Shown here: positions 37,864-45,884 of the stretch, piece after piece
How positions within the stretch are numbered: position 1 is the stretch's first letter
Layout: the number at the start of each line of letters is the position of its first letter
The notes under the pieces: generated by a model
The model's database searches: none
What the model saw: only the letters and a program-made list of their open reading frames with translations
Told to the model about the DNA's origin: nothing
Assembly (NCBI GenBank): GCA_964249755.1
Contig: CAXUDB010000006.1
Span: 16,849-80,848 of the forward strand
DNA length: 64,000 nucleotides
From: Ilyomonas sp964249755
GTDB lineage: Bacteria > Bacteroidota > Bacteroidia > Chitinophagales > Chitinophagaceae
Reading direction: 5' to 3'
Program-made: the position numbers and the translations under genes

Positions 37864-39099
37864 TTAAGTGCTTTCCTTTTCCAGTTGTAAAATGTATTCT
37901 TTTGGCGAGCACGAAATGCTTTTTTTGAAAGCCCGGTTGAAAGTTGATTTCGAGTTGAAACCACAATCAAAAGCAATCGCTAATAGTGTTTGATTTTTAT
38001 AAACGCCTTTCTGTAACATTCTTACCACGGCTTCTACCCGGTACTTATTGATGAAGTCGTTAAAGTTCATCTGGAAACCCTGATTGATAACTCTTGAAAC
38101 AACAGATGGATTGCTGTTTACTTTTTTGGAAAGACCCGACAAGGTGAGTTCAGGGTCTTTATATATTTCTTCAACCATCAAAAGACGTTCAAGATCACTT
38201 TTTACAGTTGTATTTTCTTCTGCTTCATTAGAGCCTGCATCCGTTTTAATCTGCCCGATAGCAGGCAATCTGTTATTATACAATGCTACATATTGCAATT
38301 GATCAGGGGTGCGGTAGAGTAAATACAGAGGTGCTTCCCTCGTTATAGAACCCTGAAAGGCATACCTGTTCCTGATATTATTTGCATAGGCTGTAATCGC
38401 GATGTAGTAAAACAGGAAAGAGAAAATGAAGTAGTACCACCACTTTTCTTTGAAACTTCCCCAGTCAGGATACAAAAGAAGAAAGCTGATACAGAAAACC
38501 TGCATAAAAAAGAATGCAATCAGGAATCTGCTTATCCATTTGAAAAGCATCGAGTCAGCAAAGCTCACAACCTGGAAGATAAATTTTCTGTAGAGGTGAT
38601 AATAGCGAAGACTGAGGAAGAAGTAAAACAACATGGACAAGAGACCGGCAAGCTGATACCAGGTGTCTAGGCTTTTGTCTCTGCCATTTGCATAGAAATA
38701 ATATTCGTGCAGAAAAACCTTGTCCACTAAAAAAATAATCAGTCGGTAAATGTTGTATAAAAAAGCCGGCACCAGGTGCCATGTGTCGCGTTTTGAAAAA
38801 AGAAAAGAAGGGTTTAACAAACATTGTGTGTAAAAAAAAATGACCGGTCCGATCAGCAGGAGTTGCTGAAAGGGAATGTAAAAAAGAATATCCTGATAGG
38901 GCTGTAAGCTATACCAGCCTGCAAAACCAACCATCCAGGGAACGATGTACAAACTGCATAGAAAAACAAACAAGCTTAGCCAGAAGTTAGAGGTATCGTT
39001 TTGAAGCCACCCCTTTTTTAATAATAAAAAAGAAAAGACAATGCCTTGCGAAAAGAAAATCAAAAGCACAGAGCTATAAAAGCTAAAATGAAAATGCAC
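37864..39099 (-). CDS. Membrane-bound AraC-family regulator with seven-helix sensor
   Basis: About 411 residues. The N-terminal 240 residues contain seven predicted membrane helices (for example SSVLLIFFSQGIVFSFLLL, NFWLSLFVFLCSLYIVPWMV, FQQLLLIGPVIFFYTQCLL, YFIFSFLFYYIAITAYA), the C-terminus an AraC DNA-binding domain: ELTLSGLSKKVNSNPSVVSR and LLAIAFDCGFNSKSTFNRAF. 7TM-AraC proteins of Bacteroidota sense an external signal and control an adjacent gene. The frame extends to ATG 39249, but those 50 residues (arginine-rich) are unlikely; GTG 39099 is my choice. Likely regulator of the two serine hydrolases. Confidence 0.85.
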   Translation of the reverse strand: MHFHFSFYSSVLLIFFSQGIVFSFLLLKKGWLQNDTSNFWLSLFVFLCSLYIVPWMVGFAGWYSLQPYQDILFYIPFQQLLLIGPVIFFYTQCLLNPSFLFSKRDTWHLVPAFLYNIYRLIIFLVDKVFLHEYYFYANGRDKSLDTWYQLAGLLSMLFYFFLSLRYYHLYRKFIFQVVSFADSMLFKWISRFLIAFFFMQVFCISFLLLYPDWGSFKEKWWYYFIFSFLFYYIAITAYANNIRNRYAFQGSITREAPLYLLYRTPDQLQYVALYNNRLPAIGQIKTDAGSNEAEENTTVKSDLERLLMVEEIYKDPELTLSGLSKKVNSNPSVVSRVINQGFQMNFNDFINKYRVEAVVRMLQKGVYKNQTLLAIAFDCGFNSKSTFNRAFKKSISCSPKEYILQLEKEST

Positions 39100-39948
39100 G
39101 TATGTAATTTGAAATCTGTTTTCAAATGTATTCTTTAAAGAGGAAAGGTAATAGCACCTGCAGCTAAAAGGAGGCTGGGCTGTGCCGGTCGTAACGGCAC
39201 TGTAGCCGAGCCGGCTTCGCCGACAAAGACGCCGGAGAGGAACAAGCATTGCTAACGATTGCAGCCAATAATGGATTCCAGTACCTGTGATAACAGAGGC
39301 TGACTAAGGATCGTAGGAAACATAGCGCTTATGAAAATAACAAGTACCTTTCGAATGAGTACCTGACTAATGATAAGGCTTTGGAGGAGGTGTTTGAGCC
39401 AAGACATAAGAACTATGAGAGAACCATGAACAGAAATAAATAAGGATACGAGATTTGCCGCGTTTTTTATTCTTGGACTTATTGCTATAACTCTCAGCCT
39501 GAGACCAGAATTACTAAGCCTGTATAGCAAGGGGATAATTAAAACGTCTTACGTGCCAGGTATGAAGTGGATAACATGGGTTTGCTAACTCTTAACCCGC
39601 TGTACATATTAGGGTGCAATAAGAAAAGGCAAGACAGATACAGAGAACTGATCAACAAAATTGGGAAACGTGATACAGATAAGTAATGTAGAAGTGAGTA
39701 CGATGAATTCCGGACAAAGTCCTGCTTTTTTACAGCTCCATAGACGCCCTGCGGAAGTCTACGGAGAGCAGGGGGGTGCAGCACTGATCTGTTCTTTTGA
39801 AAGTTTGTTTATACTTCCTGCCAGAATGGACATAACCTAATTGATGTTTAAAGGACATAAGTGTTTGATGGATTTGCTGGTTTACCTGATGTAAGCTGCT
39901 TATTCCTGTAAGTATTTTTAAGAGCTGCGTAATGCCTAAGAAGAGACA
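39100..39948. other. Intergenic region, no confirmed gene
   Basis: About 850 bases. It includes a GC-rich stretch at 39175-39240 with the hairpin GTGCCG/CGGCAC, unlike the surrounding base composition, and a forward reading ALEEVFEPRHKNYERTMNRN (ending near 39445) that looks protein-like but lacks a start. I recognise nothing in the rest. Confidence 0.4.
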
Positions 39949-39970
39949 TGGCAGGTGTAAATACCTGCCA
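39949..39970. terminator. Terminator after the GH108 gene
   Basis: Perfect 8-bp stem TGGCAGGT/ACCTGCCA with loop GTAAAT, 11 bases beyond the reverse-strand stop of the muramidase gene. Confidence 0.75.
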
Positions 39971-39981
39971 GCGATAAACAG

Positions 39982-40566
39982 TTATGCAGTGGATTGATTT
40001 TTTTGAACAAATGGAGTGATGCGGCTTATCCATGAATGTTTATAGATGGACTGAGACGAATCTGCAGCGATAATATCTTCATAATAAGCGGATCGCAGTA
40101 AGTTGATTTTGTTATAAACTTCTTCAGCCGTCAGACTATTCAGAACATTAATTGTAAGAGGGCCTACTTTACAGTCAACAACCAGAGAATCAGTTCTCAA
40201 CATATTAATGCTTTGCTGTAAGAATTTAGCTGCTGTTCCAGACCCATTATTCACCGAGATATCAAACAGTTGATTGGCAATCTGCTGGCAATTCACGTTG
40301 TCTAAGTATAAACAATTCCAATAGCCGGTTTTATAAAAAGATATAACCAGAGGTTCTAATTGTGTTTGTATGTTTAAAGCTTCATTGATGCTGGTGTTTG
40401 GCGGAAGAGATGCCTTAGTTTTATCAACAATAGGCCAGCCGTTCCAATGCGGATTTTTGTTACGCGCGATACCTTTCCACGTTTCGCCACCCCCATCCTT
40501 CGGGTCGTTACTGTAGCCACCTTCGTTGCGCATAGTAATATTATATGCTGAAATGAAATCCGCCAT
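39982..40566 (-). CDS. GH108 (N-acetylmuramidase / endolysin-type) peptidoglycan hydrolase
   Basis: 194 residues: N-terminal GH108 domain with catalytic Glu in MRNEGGYSNDPKDGGGETWK (E15) and the partner GETWKGIARNKNPHW; C-terminal peptidoglycan-binding-3-like region VVDCKVGPLTINVLNSLTAE. It is the size of a phage or gene-transfer-agent endolysin, without a signal peptide, so export would need a holin-like or other route. Last gene of a reverse run of seven small unknown genes; followed by a clean terminator. No phage structural genes are nearby. Confidence 0.88.
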   Translation of the reverse strand: MADFISAYNITMRNEGGYSNDPKDGGGETWKGIARNKNPHWNGWPIVDKTKASLPPNTSINEALNIQTQLEPLVISFYKTGYWNCLYLDNVNCQQIANQLFDISVNNGSGTAAKFLQQSINMLRTDSLVVDCKVGPLTINVLNSLTAEEVYNKINLLRSAYYEDIIAADSSQSIYKHSWISRITPFVQKNQSTA

Positions 40567-40687
40567 AAAAATTAATTTTTTATCTATTTGAAATGAATTT
40601 ATTCCCTAAATTATGCATTCAAGCAGCTGATACGATTTCCAGTGCTCATGAAGATGTGCCAGAGTTACATTATATGAAAACAAGATA

Positions 40688-41416
40688 TTAGGCCGGCTGT
40701 CCCTGCTGCTGTACTTCCTGAATGTTTGGTCTATTTTCACCTGCCCGCAATGTAAGGTAGGTAGCCCCACTAATGCCGGTAAGAATAAGTATGGTATCAC
40801 TAAGCTCGGGAAGCTCACAGGCTTTTTGTACATGCGCCACTTTAGTGATGTATATAACCATAGCAATAACTGTCCAGACAAAGTTTTGAAACCGGTGAAT
40901 ACTGATACCATTGTAGTCAGACAGTATGTCCGTAAAAAAGCCCTCGGAAGGCTGATTTTGATGACGGGGTATATTGTTTTGAATTTCTCTTTTGTCTATA
41001 ATGGAGGATGCAGTAGCGGAACCTGCACCAATACCCATTAATATGAGAGCCGTTTTGCTGATATCGCCATTGGTACAATCGCCCTTGCATAAATAAAAAT
41101 AGATATAAGATGACGCAATTATTAATGTCCAGCCGGCAAGTTGCACTTTGGCAAGACTAAAGGGGTATTCCTTATTTAGCAGAGGGTGCTTTATCCGCTT
41201 TTCAATTTTTGCCGCATTGGCATTGAACTGATCGCAATCATTTACTTCGTCGCGAAGCATATTTGTATAAATGCCTAACATGATAAACAAAAAAAAGAGG
41301 ACAGAAATGACAGTAAAGGAAAGCAGATAGGTAGCGCTGCGATTGTTGTTACTGCTACAGCCTGATAAGAATGCAAGCAGGGATAATGATATGAGAGTCA
41401 ATAACGTTCGTTTCAT
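40688..41416 (-). CDS. Unknown polytopic membrane lipoprotein
   Basis: 242 residues. N-terminal signal with lipobox LLAFLSGCSS, then about five hydrophobic segments: YLLSFTVISVLFFLFIMLGI, VQLAGWTLIIASSYIYFYLC, TALILMGIGAGSATASSII, FQNFVWTVIAMVIYITKVA, SDTILILTGISGATYLTL. The loop between segments 1 and 2 is charged (ANAAKIEKRIKHPLLNKEYP). A lipobox on a multi-pass protein is unusual; the motif may instead be part of the first helix. No family recognised. Start ATG 41416 chosen over upstream 41479, which would overlap the previous gene. Its place next to the muramidase suggests a holin-like or export role (inference). Confidence 0.65.
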   Translation of the reverse strand: MKRTLLTLISLSLLAFLSGCSSNNNRSATYLLSFTVISVLFFLFIMLGIYTNMLRDEVNDCDQFNANAAKIEKRIKHPLLNKEYPFSLAKVQLAGWTLIIASSYIYFYLCKGDCTNGDISKTALILMGIGAGSATASSIIDKREIQNNIPRHQNQPSEGFFTDILSDYNGISIHRFQNFVWTVIAMVIYITKVAHVQKACELPELSDTILILTGISGATYLTLRAGENRPNIQEVQQQGQPA

Positions 41417-41445
41417 AATAAAATGATGAATAATAAGGACAAATA

Positions 41446-41775
41446 TTATAAGACTTTTGAAATGGTATCGATAATGCAATCAATGAGATCATCCTTGAAA
41501 TGGTCGATCCTGGCTTCTGCAAGTCCTGCGTTTTTCAAAGCCACCATTTCGCCGCAATTTTTCTGACTTAGTATGAGATAGGTGAAATCGAATACAGTGA
41601 TGTTGCCATCGGAAAGCTGCTGCGTCCAGGTTTCGAGATTATCTTTGACTGTATTAAGAAAAGTTTGCCCATCCTGTTCAGCGTAGGGAATTTCATCTTT
41701 GACCGTTTGCGCGGCGAGGTTGCCAATGTTGGCTTTGAGAGACTCAAACAGTTGATCGAAATTGATGGCTGGCAT
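41446..41775 (-). CDS. Small unknown acidic helical protein
   Basis: 109 residues, no signal or membrane segment, mostly helical by composition: INFDQLFESLKANIGNLAAQ, TFLNTVKDNLETWTQQLSDG, FDDLIDCIIDTISKVL-like C-terminus. It is 13 bases downstream of the lipoprotein gene and 29 bases upstream of the polytopic protein, thus in an operon with them. No family recognised. Confidence 0.6.
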   Translation of the reverse strand: MPAINFDQLFESLKANIGNLAAQTVKDEIPYAEQDGQTFLNTVKDNLETWTQQLSDGNITVFDFTYLILSQKNCGEMVALKNAGLAEARIDHFKDDLIDCIIDTISKVL

Positions 41776-41788
41776 AAAATAATTTTTA

Positions 41789-42214
41789 TTACTTGGTTGT
41801 CTGTGATGATTTTATTTTACCGCTTTCTAACTGCGAGATCTGGTCGAAAGCAGAATCAATGAGTGATTTAGCATCCTGAATGAATACCGGTTTTAGTGAT
41901 TGTTCTTTTTTCCAGCGGTTGATGAACCCGCCGAAAAGGTAACTGTTTGTGTCTTTTAACTTGCTCCACATGGCTGTGCTCATTACATTCTTCGGACGGT
42001 TTTTGTCGTATTCATAAGCCTTACTTATTTCGGCAGTTACGAAGTTTATCCGCACCTGCTGTGATGTATAGCTATTGATAGCCGAGTCCATGAGGTTTAA
42101 GGCATCAACTTTTATGGAGGTTGCGCTGTTATAGGACTGCTGATCGAACTGGGAGATTGTGGTGCAGGCAGATAAGAGAATGGACAGCAGGACAGAAAGC
42201 ATTTTGTAGTTCAT
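41789..42214 (-). CDS. Small unknown lipoprotein
   Basis: 141 residues with a clear lipobox MLSVLLSILLSAC (Cys at about residue 17). The mature part is charged and helical (VDALNLMDSAINSYTSQQVR, FVTAEISKAYEYDKNRP, DAKSLIDSAFDQISQLESGK). Size and charged helical mature region resemble outer-membrane lipoproteins of lysis cassettes (spanin type), but there is no recognisable homology, so this is only a positional suggestion. Confidence 0.65.
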   Translation of the reverse strand: MNYKMLSVLLSILLSACTTISQFDQQSYNSATSIKVDALNLMDSAINSYTSQQVRINFVTAEISKAYEYDKNRPKNVMSTAMWSKLKDTNSYLFGGFINRWKKEQSLKPVFIQDAKSLIDSAFDQISQLESGKIKSSQTTK

Positions 42215-42328
42215 GGCAGATGAAATTTAAGAGATAGAACCGGCGAGCATTTTTAACCCGCCGGTTAATAAAGGAACCTGAAACCTGGAGAAATGGTAGT
42301 CAGCACCATTGCTTATCACTAATGTGTA

Positions 42329-42823
42329 TTAATATTGGACCTGGGTTAGTTGCAGACTTACATTTTTATCAAGCGTAGTGGGTGACGGATAGCTTTCCTG
42401 CAAACCCACTGCCCTGTTGTATCCATAAATCCAGATTCCTTTAAACACTTTTAAATTAGAGAGGCTTGCGGCAAGATTAGCCGAAAAATTGACCACGCTT
42501 GTGGCGCAGGTATGTATTAAAACATTGCCTTTGTAGTTTGCCGGTAAATTTCCATACATTAAAGCTGCTAGATCACTTACTTTCCAGGTCCATTCATTCG
42601 GTCCGCTTCCTGAATCTCCGATTTCCTTGTTGCTGCCATGCGCTGAAAAACACAGCGGCTCACTGGGCTGAACATTTGCTAAAAAACCAGATAAAGAGTG
42701 ATTAGCCTGTGCCTGGGTTGCAATAATAGAAATGTATTTATTGGATGACCAAGCGTTGCCATCTGATTTTATATTTTGAGTCCAAGCAATAATGCTGTTG
42801 TCTTTTGTGCATACTATTAACAT
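42329..42823 (-). CDS. Unknown protein with caspase-like (clan CD) His/Cys arrangement
   Basis: 164 residues without signal peptide. After an N-terminal beta-rich part (MLIVCTKDNSIIAW, KYISIIATQAQ) it has PLCFSAHGSNKEIG, with H62 followed by Gly, and 44 residues later VLIHTCATSVVN, with C106 at the end of a hydrophobic strand. A strand-H-G turn followed by strand-x-C is the catalytic layout of CHAT, caspase-like and C80-type peptidases. The second domain expected in long caspases is missing, so it could be a small C80-like or an inactive relative. In the middle of the unknown reverse operon. Confidence 0.55.
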   Translation of the reverse strand: MLIVCTKDNSIIAWTQNIKSDGNAWSSNKYISIIATQAQANHSLSGFLANVQPSEPLCFSAHGSNKEIGDSGSGPNEWTWKVSDLAALMYGNLPANYKGNVLIHTCATSVVNFSANLAASLSNLKVFKGIWIYGYNRAVGLQESYPSPTTLDKNVSLQLTQVQY

Positions 42824-42987
42824 AAACTAATTTTAAACGTTTCTAATTTAATAGAATAATGATTAAGGCAAGAATGCAGAACCTTGCTGGTTTCAACTTT
42901 TGCGAATTAATTAATCAAAGCCTGATAGAGCATTCATCATTGTTTTCTACAAACCAATAAAAAAAACGTAAATGCAATCTTTGCTGA

Positions 42988-43548
42988 CTATTTTAAACTA
43001 CATGGTACAACTATGTAGTAACTTTGTGATACGGGTGGAGCGAAGTCATTGAAAATACTTAATAGCTGCTTTTCTGTTCCCGCATTGCTATAAGAAAGTG
43101 TTGATGAGGAAGTCTTTGTTGTAATACTATAAGTTTCATTTTTAAGGTATTCAATGACAACATTTGCAAATTCAATTTGAAGATTTTTATCTGAAACTTC
43201 TATAATACTCAAACAATTTAGTTCAGAAATTCCTATAGGTAACTTAGCTATCTCCGACTGCAAACTCTTTAATGCAGGATTGGAAGCCGATACACAAAGT
43301 GATGCGATCTGACTGCTAGTGGGAATGTTTGATACCTGTGTATTTTGACTAGATGAATTTCCTAAACTTTGAAACGGAATGTTGGTGATTGCTGTTAACC
43401 AACTTGTCGAATCGAATATTTTAGATTCATCTGAACTAAGGTTTTGACAGATAGCAGCACAGATCAGTTCTGCCATAGATGGTGATTTTCCTGTGCAGGA
43501 ATTTGTTGCAGCAAATAGCCCGGCACGTATTGACAAAAATGAATTCAT
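42988..43548 (-). CDS. Unknown protein, Ser/Asn-rich
   Basis: 186 residues, no signal peptide, with cysteines (AELICAAICQNLSSD, ASLCVSASNPALK, VPCSLK) and a C-terminal beta-rich part (NETYSITTKTSSSTLSYSNA, QSYYIVVPC). No family recognised. Same strand and similar composition as the neighbours at 43753 and 42329; gaps of 165-205 bases could carry separate promoters. Confidence 0.55.
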   Translation of the reverse strand: MNSFLSIRAGLFAATNSCTGKSPSMAELICAAICQNLSSDESKIFDSTSWLTAITNIPFQSLGNSSSQNTQVSNIPTSSQIASLCVSASNPALKSLQSEIAKLPIGISELNCLSIIEVSDKNLQIEFANVVIEYLKNETYSITTKTSSSTLSYSNAGTEKQLLSIFNDFAPPVSQSYYIVVPCSLK

Positions 43549-43752
43549 AATGGTAATTTTTAAGAATGACTATCCACCTATAAAACCAGTCTTTAACAAA
43601 TACAACTGTCTTTATGTAGAATTGATAAAAACTTTTGTTTACCGATAGTTTCAAACAACAAGTGGTATCTCATACAAGTGATGTTATAGCAGTTTGATAT
43701 ATCAATATACCGGTAGATATAAATGAATAGTCATTCAATTATTTAAAAACTC

Positions 43753-44679
43753 TTAATTGGAAGGTGTTACCTGATTTTGAGGTGTTTTAGGAGCATTAAA
43801 AAAGCTTTTGGCACTCGTAAATTGTTGAGTGGAATTTCCCGAAATAAGACTCTGAAAATTATTATAGTCTGCCCCTCCTGAACGGATCTTAGCAGTTTGA
43901 ACTAAATTGATAATTTCAGTGTAATCCATTTCTATAGAAATTTTTTCAACGGAACTACACGCTCCTTTAAACTGCATGAAATGTTCGCGAAAATTTATTT
44001 GCCGCAGGGTTATTGCACCATAGTCGAAGTAGCCGCCGACCTGATTTGATACCAAATAATTGGTATAAGTACAAGTTACTATTTGATAAGACTCGGAATT
44101 TGTGTTCAAACTAAATACAACGTTACCTATAGAATTAAGATACGATGTGAAATCGGACAACAAAGAAGCTCCATCTGTTATAATAGCCTTAGCAACAAGA
44201 CTTAGAAATTCTCCCGAAATACTAGTGCCAGCGATTGTATTTTTATACTGCTTATTAACTGATGTGCCAAGAGACAAGTCAGGAACATTTGAGACTACAT
44301 TATTCCAAGCGCTAATATCTAATTTTGTTAAATCACCTCCGTAATTACTGTGCATATAATTATATACAAGTCCACCAATAGAAAGCAGGTTTGAGGAATT
44401 TTCATTCATCATGTCATTATATCTAGGGTCTGTTGGCTGCATTCCAATCAAGTGAAACTGAACGGCTCCGTCAGATCCTGTATCTGCATTAGAATTTGAG
44501 TTATCTCCGCTTGTGCCTGAATTACCACCAGAATCTGTCATTGCTATATTTGCTTTTATAGATTTAGGCGCGAGAGGTACACTTTTAAATAAATCGTGTG
44601 CTTTTTGATATTTTTGTTCACTATGGGCTTGATCAATTTTTTGTGCTGCCTGCTGGGGCAGTGTGATGGGTGTTGACAT
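43753..44679 (-). CDS. Unknown protein of a possible effector type
   Basis: 308 residues, no signal peptide. A low-complexity linker of Ser/Asn/Gly/Asp (NSGTSGDNSNSNADTGSDG, about residues 52-70) separates a short helical N-terminus from a larger domain: YNYMHSNYGGDLTKLDISAW, GTSISGEFLSLVAKAIITDG, SYQIVTCTYTNYLVSNQVGG, YFDYGAITLRQINFREHFMQ. The C-terminus KIRSGGADYNNFQSLISG is basic. I do not recognise the family. First gene of the reverse run, divergent from the 44905 operon across 225 bases. Confidence 0.55.
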   Translation of the reverse strand: MSTPITLPQQAAQKIDQAHSEQKYQKAHDLFKSVPLAPKSIKANIAMTDSGGNSGTSGDNSNSNADTGSDGAVQFHLIGMQPTDPRYNDMMNENSSNLLSIGGLVYNYMHSNYGGDLTKLDISAWNNVVSNVPDLSLGTSVNKQYKNTIAGTSISGEFLSLVAKAIITDGASLLSDFTSYLNSIGNVVFSLNTNSESYQIVTCTYTNYLVSNQVGGYFDYGAITLRQINFREHFMQFKGACSSVEKISIEMDYTEIINLVQTAKIRSGGADYNNFQSLISGNSTQQFTSAKSFFNAPKTPQNQVTPSN

Positions 44680-44834
44680 AAAATTTGTTTTAATTCAATA
44701 AATATTTTCACCTACTCTAATCAAGGCTTTTCGGTATCCGCCTGTGCAATTGATTTGAAACGTTTCTTTCTTAATTGCTGTGTGAAAGTAGAATGACAGG
44801 GAAGGGAGATTTGGGAAAAGGGTATGAAGTGTCT

Positions 44835-44886
44835 TTATTTTGGAATAAGTGGTGTTATTCTGGGAATAAGAAGTAGCTTTATTCTG
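44835..44886. promoter_or_regulatory. Phased TTATTCTG...GAATAA repeats in the divergent promoter
   Basis: TTATTTTGGAATAAG (44835-44849), TTATTCTGGGAATAAG (44855-44870) and TTATTCTG (44879-44886) are spaced 20 and 24 bases apart. Each of the first two is itself a dyad (TTATT/AATAA; TTATTC/GAATAA). Helically phased direct repeats about two turns apart are the usual target of LytTR regulators, and a LytTR gene lies in this operon. Confidence 0.5.
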
Positions 44887-44904
44887 TAAAACCAAGCCTT
44901 TTTT

Positions 44905-45843
44905 ATGGAAAATCAACAACCTGACTCAATAGAAAATGAGCGTACACTACATGCATCAGAGTCTCAAACCGGCGCTCCCCAAGTTCTATTGGCTGGTCTT
45001 TCAGCTCTCACCAGTACTCCTTACCAAGCTTCTTCTAGCGGGTATCCGGCAGTAACCGTATTTGAAGATGGCACTGCAGGTAATAAAACTTATTATTTAG
45101 GTATTATAGTAAGTGTGCAGGTGCCGCCAGACACAAGTACTTTAAATATAGATTACAGTTTCGCGATCAATTCGAATTCAAGTATAATTTCAGTAACCGC
45201 TATAGTAGATGTCAGTAACATAAGTTCCAGTTCTAATCCATATAAAACTTTCGGACATATATATACAATACCTTCATTTGGGATTTCAGCACCAAGTATA
45301 ACTGCTACAATAGAGCTTAAAACACATTTAGCCTCCTACCCAACCTACTCCAATTTAACGGGCGTTTTTCAACCAGCAAATACTGCAACTGTGATTCCAT
45401 CACAAACCAGCCTGAGTAGAGTATCAGTAAATTCAAATTTTGTAAATACACCTTTTGTTGCAGTGAACACAAGTAACAATAGTAATCAAATAGACGTGCT
45501 ATTGCTTTTGCCCGATTTGCCATCCGGTGTACAAACTCCTGTCTGTTCATACTATCCAACCTATCCAGGTCAACAACCCGGCATCACAGTTGCACCAATA
45601 GTGATAAGCGGTATCCAGGCCTCCTCCCAATCAACATCCCAGTTATTTGTGTTTCACATCAGCCTGCCATATCCTTTTAATGCAGTACATACCCGATTGG
45701 ATTATCCAACTGATTCAACAGGCGGTGATGGAGATCCAGGAGGAGGAACGGGATCCAGAGGAACCTATGTTGCGGTACAAAAGCCACCTACTCTGCCCAT
45801 TTCAACACAATTGCTACCAGCAGATGAATCGCTTGAAGGATGA
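44905..45843 (+). CDS. Unknown beta-rich protein, first gene of the sensor operon
   Basis: 312 residues, no signal peptide or membrane segment. Ser/Thr/Pro/Asn-rich beta-type sequence: LGIIVSVQVPPDTSTLNIDY, ISVTAIVDVSNISSSSNPYK, LFVFHISLPYPF; a Gly-rich acidic linker STGGDGDPGGGTGSRGT (about residues 275-291) near the C-terminus. Looks like an immunoglobulin-like or adhesin-type beta-sandwich. No family recognised. The kinase gene begins 42 bases later, so this protein may be a sensed or regulated partner. Confidence 0.6.
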   Translation: MENQQPDSIENERTLHASESQTGAPQVLLAGLSALTSTPYQASSSGYPAVTVFEDGTAGNKTYYLGIIVSVQVPPDTSTLNIDYSFAINSNSSIISVTAIVDVSNISSSSNPYKTFGHIYTIPSFGISAPSITATIELKTHLASYPTYSNLTGVFQPANTATVIPSQTSLSRVSVNSNFVNTPFVAVNTSNNSNQIDVLLLLPDLPSGVQTPVCSYYPTYPGQQPGITVAPIVISGIQASSQSTSQLFVFHISLPYPFNAVHTRLDYPTDSTGGDGDPGGGTGSRGTYVAVQKPPTLPISTQLLPADESLEG

Positions 45844-45884
45844 AATGATGTTTTTGCAGGTACCTATTAAATAAGGTAAAGGAG

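Noticed and set aside
39982..40566. GH108 gene as evidence of a prophage
   Set aside because: No capsid, portal, terminase, tail or integrase gene in the surrounding 10 kb.
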